A DNA stretch of 64,000 bases from an uncultured Acidobacteriia bacterium (GTDB lineage: Bacteria; Acidobacteriota; Terriglobia; Bryobacterales; Bryobacteraceae), in the NCBI GenBank assembly GCA_903851195.1, contig CAINNJ010000063.1, positions 1 through 64,000 on the forward strand. The letters run 5' to 3'. Below the pieces are notes generated by a model. It had not been told where the DNA came from. It searched no databases and saw only the letters and a list, made by a program, of their open reading frames with translations. A program made the position numbers and the translations under genes. Shown one piece after another: positions 19,113 through 25,523 of the stretch. The stretch's first letter is position 1. Every line of letters starts with the position of its first letter.

Positions 19113-21542
19113 ATGTCTAAAGGTGGCGTTTGGCTGATTGCGCTGACTTCGCTTCTTGTCTGTCCCGCGGGGCGGGCAGCCACGCAGGGTCCGGACGGTG
19201 GCGGCTACACGGCAACCGACGGTTCCGTTTACAGCTTCGTCAACATTGCCGGCGGGGGAGGAGGCGCGAGCGTACTGGCCGGAACGGACGACGGCACGGC
19301 AGTGATTTCGCTGCCTTTTCCCTTCACGTTCTATGGCACCGCGTATCGGCAGATCTGCGTTAGCACGAACGGGGCCGCGTACTTTGTGACGGATCCCTCG
19401 GTCTGCCCGGCGGTCAACGATTTTGCGAATGTCGATCTCACGTCGGCGAGTCCTTCGAGCGACCTGCCCGCGATTCTGCCGATGTGGAGCGATCTCACGT
19501 TCGACGTTCCGGGCGCGGGCGCCGTTTTTTATCAGACAATCGGCGCGGCCGGCAGCAGGCGCTTCATCCTGCAGTGGAACAATGCCTTCCCGCAGGGTTC
19601 TCCCAATCCGGTCACCTTTCAGGCGATTCTGACGGAAGGCACGAACGCCATCGCCTTCGAGTATCAAACGGCGTCTCTCGGCGCCGGCAATCCTGCCGGC
19701 GGAGGGGCGCAGGCGACGGTTGCAATCCGGTCCGCGGGCGGATCTGGAAATGGCCGGCAACTGCAGTGGAGCTTTGACTCGGCGGCGCTTTCCGACAGCT
19801 CCGCGCTGCTGTTCACGCCGGGCGCCGGACCCTTGCCCGTGACGCTCACGGCTCCGGCCAACGGCGCTACGGGGGCGAGTGTGCCGTCCACCCTGAGCTG
19901 GACCGCTTCGGCCGGCGCGACATCCTACGACATTTATCTGGGCACCATGTCGCCACCGCCTCTGGCGGGAAATACGGTCTCGACCAGTTTTACTCCGCCG
20001 TCCCTGCTGAGCGGAACCACCTATAACTGGCAGATTGTGGCGAAGAACGCGGCCGGATCGAGCCCCTCGGCAACCTGGTCCTTCACCACGGCCACGGCCG
20101 CCGGCGGAGGTGGAGGCGGTGGCGGTGGCGGTGGTTTTGGCGGTGGAGGGACAGGCGGCGCGCTCCCCGGCACACTGACAGTGTCGCCAGCCATCCTGAA
20201 CTTCGGCGCCCCCGCCAACAGCGGTCCCCTGAGCCAGACGCTTACTCTGACTTTCGTGTCCGCCAACAACTACTCGGACGTTCCCTTTCAGGCCGCGGCC
20301 TCCGATGGTCTGACGGGCTGGCTTCACGTTTCGCCAGGCGGCGGGAGCATTCCGTTCCTGTCCGCCAACGGGAGCTCTTACACCTACCAGACGACGATTA
20401 CCGTCACGGTGACCCCGGCAGTGGTGGATACCGGAACGTACACCGGGCAAATCCAGCTGAATTATGGCGTGAACGCCACGGTCCAACTGACCAAAAGCGA
20501 CAAAAACGCGGTATTTACCGTGAATCCTTCGTCGCTGAGCTTTACTTACCGGCAGGGAGATGCCAGGGCGACGCTCTCCCAGAACGTGAACGTGAGCAGC
20601 GAACCGTCGGGCGCGGCGTTTACTCCGCAAGTGCTGCTGCCGGGCGGCGGGAACTGGCTCTCCGTGCCCTCCGGGGCCATCACGACACCGGGCACCGTGG
20701 CTGTCACCGCGAACGCGGCGAACCTGTCTCCCGGCGTGTATTCGGGCAAGGTACGGCTCGTATCCGGCGGCGTCGCTCTGGACGAGCCCGTAACCCTGAC
20801 CGTCATCAGTAAAGACGCGCCGATTGTCAGCAAAGGCGGTATCGTGCCCGTGTACAGCAGTTCCGCGACAATCTCACCGGGTTCCTGGATTTCAATCTAC
20901 GGGACCAATCTGGCCGGCGCCACGGCGGTGTGGAACGGAGATTTCCCGACTTCACTGGGCGGGGTGAGCGTAACGGTGAACGGCAAGCCGGCTTACCTGT
21001 GGTTCGTCAGTCCGACCCAGATTAATCTGCAGGCCCCCGATGACACCGCCACCGGGACGGTCAACGTCGTGGTAACCAATGAGAACGGGAGTGTTACGTC
21101 TACGACGACGCTTGCGCCAACGAGTCCTTCGTTCAGTGTTCTGGGCGATGGCAAGCACCTGGCCGCCGTAATTCTGACGCCGGACGGATCGGGCAGCTAT
21201 GGCGGTGGGCAGTATGACCTCTCGGGCCCCGCCGGCGCGTTCGCTTTCAATACCCGACCGGTAAAGCCCGGCGAACAGTTGGAGTTGTTCGGGGTGGGAT
21301 TCGGGCCTACGAATCCGATGGTGCCGGCCGGTCAGAATCCGGATCAGCCGGCTCCGGTGGTGAATCCGGTATCGATCACGATCGGGGGCGTTCCGGCGGA
21401 GGTTTCATTCGCCGGGATTACGTCGGCGGGTCTGTACCAGTTCAATCTGACTGTTCCCAACGTAGCGAGCGGGGATCAGACCGTGACGGCTACGGTAGCC
21501 GGGGTGGTCACACAGACCGGGCTCGTTATCGCGGTGCAATAG
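19113..21542 (+). CDS. Secreted protein with FN3, BACON-like and TIGR03437 C-terminal domains
   Basis: An 809-residue secreted protein. ATG 19113 is preferred because GGAG lies about 7 bases upstream and a signal peptide follows at once (GGVWLIALTSLLVCPAGRAAT); a TTG at 19095 overlapping the previous stop is the alternative. Residues ~24-235 form a nidogen-like or choice-of-anchor-like domain (FPFTFYG..YRQICVSTNGAAYF, LPMWSDLTFD). An FN3-type domain follows (~240-328), then a poly-Gly linker (~330-348), then two BACON-like beta-sandwiches (~350-565). Residues ~570-end match the TIGR03437 domain (SPGSWISIYGTNLA, ..W.VSPTQIN.QAP, FGVGFGPT.P). That domain is characteristic of Solibacter-lineage exported proteins. 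The gene probably shares a transcript with the two preceding genes. Confidence 0.85.
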   Translation: MSKGGVWLIALTSLLVCPAGRAATQGPDGGGYTATDGSVYSFVNIAGGGGGASVLAGTDDGTAVISLPFPFTFYGTAYRQICVSTNGAAYFVTDPSVCPAVNDFANVDLTSASPSSDLPAILPMWSDLTFDVPGAGAVFYQTIGAAGSRRFILQWNNAFPQGSPNPVTFQAILTEGTNAIAFEYQTASLGAGNPAGGGAQATVAIRSAGGSGNGRQLQWSFDSAALSDSSALLFTPGAGPLPVTLTAPANGATGASVPSTLSWTASAGATSYDIYLGTMSPPPLAGNTVSTSFTPPSLLSGTTYNWQIVAKNAAGSSPSATWSFTTATAAGGGGGGGGGGGFGGGGTGGALPGTLTVSPAILNFGAPANSGPLSQTLTLTFVSANNYSDVPFQAAASDGLTGWLHVSPGGGSIPFLSANGSSYTYQTTITVTVTPAVVDTGTYTGQIQLNYGVNATVQLTKSDKNAVFTVNPSSLSFTYRQGDARATLSQNVNVSSEPSGAAFTPQVLLPGGGNWLSVPSGAITTPGTVAVTANAANLSPGVYSGKVRLVSGGVALDEPVTLTVISKDAPIVSKGGIVPVYSSSATISPGSWISIYGTNLAGATAVWNGDFPTSLGGVSVTVNGKPAYLWFVSPTQINLQAPDDTATGTVNVVVTNENGSVTSTTTLAPTSPSFSVLGDGKHLAAVILTPDGSGSYGGGQYDLSGPAGAFAFNTRPVKPGEQLELFGVGFGPTNPMVPAGQNPDQPAPVVNPVSITIGGVPAEVSFAGITSAGLYQFNLTVPNVASGDQTVTATVAGVVTQTGLVIAVQ

Positions 21543-21728
21543 CCTCCCGGCAGCTTCGAGTGGTGGTGAATGGCGGGATTCCGGACCGATATGGCCTTGT
21601 TGGGCGATTCGGTCCGCGAATCCCAAATATCCCCGAATTTTATTCCCCTCAATATCAACCACTTACCCCGCTCCCCCCACCAGCCGCTTCCACGCCCCGA
21701 GCCATCCTCGGCCCAGGAAGGAACCACC

Positions 21729-22445
21729 ATGTCCACACCGCAAACCGACATCTTCGACCTCTTCTACACCGGCAATTTCGTCCTCCCCCAGGATGAAGCC
21801 GAGTACGCCAAACTAACCGGCCAACTCTGGGACCGCCTGAACCCCCAGGACGCCCTCGAAGGCGCCTACGCGATGGAAATCCTCCGCGCCACCTGGCGTC
21901 TCCGCCGCTGCGCCAACGTCGAATCCGACCTCGCCGATAAAGCCCTCGCCCGCGCCGAAAAAGACGCTGCCAAAAACGGACACAACGATCCAACCGACGC
22001 CGCGCTCCACGCCAACCTGAACGAAATCCAAAACTCCGTCGACCGCGCCCGCGTCCAGGCCCTCGGCATCCTGAAAAGAGCCACCGCCGAACTCCGCCGC
22101 CTGCAAACCGAACGCCGCCTCCGCGTCGAAACCCTCCCCGCGCAATTCGAACCCACCCACCTCGGCATCTCCGACACCAAACAAATCACCACCGGCATCA
22201 CCGCCGCCGTGAACGCTCAGCTCGACCTCGCCAAAATCGAACAAATCAAACTGGAAAACGCAGTCCACGCCGCCGCTTTCGACGCCATCCCGCCCATCCC
22301 CGTCGACACCCTCATGAAACGCTACGACAAAAAGCCCGCCGAATCCGCCCCCGCCGCCCGCGAAACAAAACAAACCCGGACGCCCGGCAACGCCCCTTGC
22401 ACAACCGAAGCCGCCGCCGTCGCCGCTCAAGCCTGCGCTGCCTGA
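21729..22445 (+). CDS. Repeated hypothetical protein (copy B, complete, 238 aa)
   Basis: A complete member of the family whose C-terminus opens the window. ATG 21729 is chosen over an upstream in-frame ATG (21570) because AGGAAGG lies 8 bases before it and the sequence upstream is poorly protein-like. The protein is soluble and mostly helical, with a charged central part (LNEIQNSVDRARVQALGILK) and a Pro/Ala/Thr-rich tail with one Cys near the end (CTTEAA.). It has no signal peptide or membrane segment. The N-terminal part resembles proteins with arrays of Leu/Trp (LWDRLNPQDALEGAYAMEIL). Codon use (C-ending plus AAA/CAA) differs from the neighbouring giant genes, hinting at a separate history. 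I do not recognise a function. Confidence 0.7.
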   Translation: MSTPQTDIFDLFYTGNFVLPQDEAEYAKLTGQLWDRLNPQDALEGAYAMEILRATWRLRRCANVESDLADKALARAEKDAAKNGHNDPTDAALHANLNEIQNSVDRARVQALGILKRATAELRRLQTERRLRVETLPAQFEPTHLGISDTKQITTGITAAVNAQLDLAKIEQIKLENAVHAAAFDAIPPIPVDTLMKRYDKKPAESAPAARETKQTRTPGNAPCTTEAAAVAAQACAA

Positions 22446-22640
22446 TTTCGCCAGGAAATCGCGCGGCATTCCGAAATTAAGGACAAGCCTGAAAAGGCCT
22501 CTGTCCGCATGATCTTTTCCAATTGAATATGAATAACGGGCGTGAGAATCGGCATCGCCGTACCGGCCGTCTCGTACAGGCCCGATGCACTGCGGGGAGG
22601 GGGAGCGAACGCCCGGTCACGAAGCGTAAGCTTTGAAATC
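22446..22640. other. Spacer after copy B
   Basis: The first ~85 bases are the conserved tail of the repeat. The remainder up to the tRNA 3' end shows no gene; a short A/T stretch with weak AAGC/GCTT symmetry near 22627-22638 could be a minor stem downstream of the tRNA. Confidence 0.4.
22481..22506 (+). repeat. Conserved 3' hairpin element, copy B
   Basis: GGACA/TGTCC outer stem and GCCT-GAAA-AGGC inner stem-loop, 36 bases after the stop codon. It matches the element after copy A in sequence and position. Between copies the inner stem differs by one base at its foot. Confidence 0.5.
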
Positions 22641-22730
22641 TGGCGGAGGAAGAGGGATTCGAACCCCCGAGAGCCTTTCGACTCTAACGGTTTTCAAGAC
22701 CGGCGCATTCAACCGCTCTGCCATTCCTCC
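22641..22730 (-). tRNA. tRNA-Ser (anticodon UGA)
   Basis: On the minus strand the 90-nt sequence starts GGAGGAATGGC and ends with encoded CCA. The acceptor stem GGAGGAA pairs with TTCCTCC; the anticodon stem-loop CGGTCTTGAAAACCG gives UGA (complement of bases 22694-22696); there is a long variable arm as expected of class II tRNA-Ser, and the T arm GGGGGTTCGAATCCC is intact. It reads UCA codons (and UCN by wobble). The MFS gene lies 19 bases away with the same orientation, upstream in the transcription sense. Confidence 0.97.
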
Positions 22731-22749
22731 GTCTCCTATCGTAACCGAT

Positions 22750-23943
22750 TCACTGCCGCCATTTCCGCAGCGCCGGCGACAGCCCGGCGCAGATCCCCAC
22801 CACCGCCAGCGTCGCCACTCCGCCGCCCCAAACGCTCATCACCGGTCCCAGCCACGCCGCCGACCAGCCCGATTCCACCGCGCCCAGCTGATTCGAACAG
22901 CTGATGAAAATATTGTTCACCGCCAGCACCCGGCCCCGCAAACGATCCGGCGTTCCCGTCTGCAGCAGCGAATGCCGCAGCACCACGCTCACGTTATCGA
23001 AAACGCCGGTGAGAAGCAGCATCGCGAGCGACAGCCAGAGGTTCCGCGACAATCCGAAGCCGATCGTCGCCAGACCAAAGCCCACCACCGCCGCGATCAG
23101 CGCATGACCAGCCCGGTGAATGCGTGGCAGATGCGCCATCGTCACCGCCATCAGCACCGCGCCCACCGACGGGGCGGCCCGGAGCCAGCCCAGCGCTTTG
23201 GGTCCCGCATGCAGAATGTCCACCGCGAAGATGGGCAGCAGCGCCGTCGCCCCACCAAACAACACGCCAAAAAGATCCAGACTTACGGCGGAAAGAATCA
23301 GCTTGTTATCGCGCACAAAACGCAGGCCGTCCAGCACGGAGCCGTGATCGCGCCGCGCGGCGTCCGTCTTTTCCGGCGTGCGGCTGCGAATCGAGAGGAA
23401 ACAGAGCAGCGTCAGCACCGCGCAGACGCTCTGCAGGCCGTAAACCGTGCGGCTGCCGGTAACGGCCAGCAGCAGGCCGGCCAGCGCGGGACCGCTGACA
23501 TTCGCGATCTCCTGCGCGCTGCTGTTCCACGTGATGGCGTTGCCGAGAGTTTCCGTGGTAACGATCTGCGGCAGGATCGCCCCGCGGGCCGGACCCTGAA
23601 AAGTCCGGGCAATCGCGGTCAGCAGCAAACAGCTGTAGATGACCGGAACGGAGTGATTACTGAACACCAGAATCAGCGAGACCGTCATGTAGACAACCTG
23701 GGTCACCACCATGACCAGGCGGCGGTCATGGCGGTCCGCCACATGCCCCGCGAACAGGGAAAGAAGAACGAATGGCGCCACCTGGACAAAGCCCACATTG
23801 CCCAGCACCAGCGCCGACCGTGTCTGCAGATACAGATCCCAGCTCACCGCCAGGCTCAGCATCTGCAGGCCGAAGTTCGAAAGAAAGGCCCCCGTCAGCA
23901 GCAACCGGTAGTCGCGCAGCCGGAACGATGAGTAAGCTCCCAA
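22750..23943 (-). CDS. MFS transporter (EntS/MFS_3-like)
   Basis: A 12-helix-type major facilitator of about 397 residues. The N-terminus FRLRDYRLLLTGAFLSNFG and the loop 2-3 motif GHVADRHDRRLVM (classical MFS motif G...DR.GRR) identify the family, and the lack of a large central loop plus QLGAVESGW...GPVMSVWGGG near the end fit the EntS-like drug/siderophore-exporter group. No ATG exists near the true N-terminus: the frame is open up to 24099 but that part overlaps the 148-aa gene antisense-free in another frame. I chose TTG 23943 because it gives a normal-length protein that does not overlap the gene upstream; the start is uncertain. The substrate cannot be told. Confidence 0.8.
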   Translation of the reverse strand: MGAYSSFRLRDYRLLLTGAFLSNFGLQMLSLAVSWDLYLQTRSALVLGNVGFVQVAPFVLLSLFAGHVADRHDRRLVMVVTQVVYMTVSLILVFSNHSVPVIYSCLLLTAIARTFQGPARGAILPQIVTTETLGNAITWNSSAQEIANVSGPALAGLLLAVTGSRTVYGLQSVCAVLTLLCFLSIRSRTPEKTDAARRDHGSVLDGLRFVRDNKLILSAVSLDLFGVLFGGATALLPIFAVDILHAGPKALGWLRAAPSVGAVLMAVTMAHLPRIHRAGHALIAAVVGFGLATIGFGLSRNLWLSLAMLLLTGVFDNVSVVLRHSLLQTGTPDRLRGRVLAVNNIFISCSNQLGAVESGWSAAWLGPVMSVWGGGVATLAVVGICAGLSPALRKWRQ

Positions 23944-23989
23944 CTTAGAGCTTCGCTCATCGGCCCTGCCGCGCGCCGCGAGCAGCGGA

Positions 23990-24436
23990 TCACGAGTTGC
24001 CGTTCCGGCCGTCCACCGGACCCACCACCAGCGGAGCCGAGGCGTCGAAGCGAACGAGTTTGAGCGAAACGCGGTCCTTGTCGAGCATGTGGAAGCCAAC
24101 CGTCATGTATTTGCGTTTGCCGTCGACCATCTGATAAACGGAGGGTTTGTAACGCCAGATGGAGCCATCCGCGCGCGTGATTTTCAGCGTGCCCACGTCG
24201 CCGAATTCCACCTTCTGCGCGCCCGCGAAATGAAGCACCACCGCGCCCGGATCCGCGCCCGCTTCCACCACCAGATCCTTCACCGTGCCGCTCCCGTTGC
24301 GGTCCACATAGTCGAAACCCGCGTGCTTCGCGTGGCCCGCTCCGGTGGCATGGATATCCGCCGCCATCGCACTCCCGCCGACGGCCAGAGCGAGCGCCGC
24401 CGAGACCGCGGCCGATACGAAAACTCTTTTGTTCAT
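23990..24436 (-). CDS. Small secreted DUF7948-like protein
   Basis: A 148-aa protein with a signal peptide (MNKRVFVSAAVSAALALAVG, cleaved after SAMA). The mature part resembles the N-terminal DUF7948-like domain of the giant protein: LVVEAGADPGAVVLHFAGAQ here against LVVKPGADPRAIRLKLRGAG there, then a segment with (I/L)..(P)..YQ(M/D)V(D/N)G and a final strand before the family's usual IDP. It therefore looks like a free-standing, truncated version lacking the SBBP propeller. AGGAGAA lies 7 bases before ATG. It is divergent from the ECF sigma gene, 107 bases apart. Its role is unknown; periplasmic or extracellular location is inferred. Confidence 0.75.
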   Translation of the reverse strand: MNKRVFVSAAVSAALALAVGGSAMAADIHATGAGHAKHAGFDYVDRNGSGTVKDLVVEAGADPGAVVLHFAGAQKVEFGDVGTLKITRADGSIWRYKPSVYQMVDGKRKYMTVGFHMLDKDRVSLKLVRFDASAPLVVGPVDGRNGNS

Positions 24437-24543
24437 TGTCGTTTCTCCTTTTTGTGACCACCCTCAGGGCGGCTCTGTCCCTACACGCGCGGGTTTTCCA
24501 AAAAGGGGATCAAAATATTTTCACCCTGCGATAATAAGCGCGG

Positions 24544-25116
24544 ATGTCTGAAGCGGAACCCGCCCCGGAGTTGACCGCGCTGCTGGTCAACTGGAGCAAC
24601 GGCGACCAGCGCGCGCTCGACGAACTGATGCCCCTTGTCTATGGCGAACTGCGCCGTCTGGCGGGCGCGCATCTGCGCCGGGAGCGCTCCGATCACACGC
24701 TGCAAAGCACGGCGCTGGTCCATGAAGCGTTCCTGCGCCTGGTCAATCAGCGGGACGTCCACTGGCGCAACCGTGCCCACTTCTATGGCATCGCGGCGCA
24801 GATGATTCGCCGTATCCTCGTGGATCACGCCCGCGCCCAGCAGGCGGGGAAGCGCGGTTCGGGCGCCGTGAAAATCGAACTCGACGAGGCGATGGCCGTG
24901 TCCCGGCAGCGCGAACTCGATCTGGTGGGTCTGGACGACGCGCTGCAGCGGCTGAGCGCCCTCGATGAGCGCCAGGGGCGGATTGTGGAGCTTCGCTTCT
25001 TCGCGGGGCTCTCCGTGGAGGAGACCGCGGAGGTGATGCATCTCTCGCCGGCCACCGTGAAACGCGAATGGAGTTCCGCGCGCGCCTGGCTTTACCGGGA
25101 GATACTCAAAGTTTGA
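24544..25116 (+). CDS. ECF-family RNA polymerase sigma factor (TIGR02999-like)
   Basis: A 190-aa ECF sigma factor. Region 2 spans ~25-95 (ELRRLAGAHLRRER...LQSTALVHEAFLRL, then RNRAHFYGIAAQMIRRILVDHAR), and region 4 ~135-186 with a helix-turn-helix (LSVEETAEVMHLSPATVKREWSSARAWL). This is the TIGR02999 / ECF43-like group common in Acidobacteria and Planctomycetes, which is often linked to Ser/Thr kinases rather than classical anti-sigma factors. The next two genes, a sigma-4-like protein and a PknB-type kinase, follow with 2-base spacing and a 4-base overlap. No Shine-Dalgarno is seen; a GATAAT at 24530-24535 would place transcription start almost at the ATG, so a leaderless mRNA is possible (inference). 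Confidence 0.92.
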   Translation: MSEAEPAPELTALLVNWSNGDQRALDELMPLVYGELRRLAGAHLRRERSDHTLQSTALVHEAFLRLVNQRDVHWRNRAHFYGIAAQMIRRILVDHARAQQAGKRGSGAVKIELDEAMAVSRQRELDLVGLDDALQRLSALDERQGRIVELRFFAGLSVEETAEVMHLSPATVKREWSSARAWLYREILKV

Positions 25117-25118
25117 GC

Positions 25119-25523
25119 ATGAGTTCGCCCGAAGAAATCACCCCTTATCAATTAACGCCGGAAGGCATGCAGATTCTGGAGGGAGCCCAGAGCCTCCGGC
25201 GCCGCCTGGTTGCCGCCGCCCGCGCGGAAAAGGAAGGCACGGTCGCGCTCGATCCGGCGCGGGCGGCTCTCACGCAGATGGTGGGCGCGATGCGCCAGTC
25301 CGGCTTCGACATCCTCGACGTCGATCGGGTGCTCGATGAGTTCGAAGACATCAGCGATCGCGGCAGCCGCGCCTTCGAACTGCACTTCTTCGTCGGTCTC
25401 CCGCCGGAACGCATTGCGGCCGTGATGCGGGTTCCCGAGCGCATCGCGGAGCGCGATGTCGCCGTTGTGAAAGCCTGGCTGCTGGAGCGGCTGAAACTTC
25501 TTTCCGGCGCCGCGCGGCCATGA
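25119..25523 (+). CDS. Sigma region 4-like protein between sigma factor and kinase
   Basis: A 134-aa soluble protein starting 2 bases after the sigma stop (ATG 25119; an ATG at 25068 inside the sigma gene is less likely). Its C-terminal half, FELHFFVGLPPERIAAVMRVPERIAERDVAVVKAWLLERL, mirrors the region-4 helix-turn-helix of the sigma factor just upstream, VELRFFAGLSVEETAEVMHL...VKREWSSARAWLYREI. There is no region 2, so it cannot act as a sigma factor alone. It could compete for the -35 element or for beta-flap, or be a phosphorylation partner; this is inference. Its stop overlaps the kinase start (ATGA 25520-25523), which indicates translational coupling. Confidence 0.75.
   Translation: MSSPEEITPYQLTPEGMQILEGAQSLRRRLVAAARAEKEGTVALDPARAALTQMVGAMRQSGFDILDVDRVLDEFEDISDRGSRAFELHFFVGLPPERIAAVMRVPERIAERDVAVVKAWLLERLKLLSGAARP

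Noticed and set aside
1-22530. Composite transposon or integrated element bounded by the repeat gene
   Set aside because: No transposase, integrase or inverted terminal repeats were seen, and the repeat boundaries upstream of copy A are outside the window.
22633-23931. 432-codon plus-strand open frame opposite the MFS gene
   Set aside because: It runs through the tRNA-Ser gene, is Arg/Gln-rich, and the opposite strand has clear MFS motifs.
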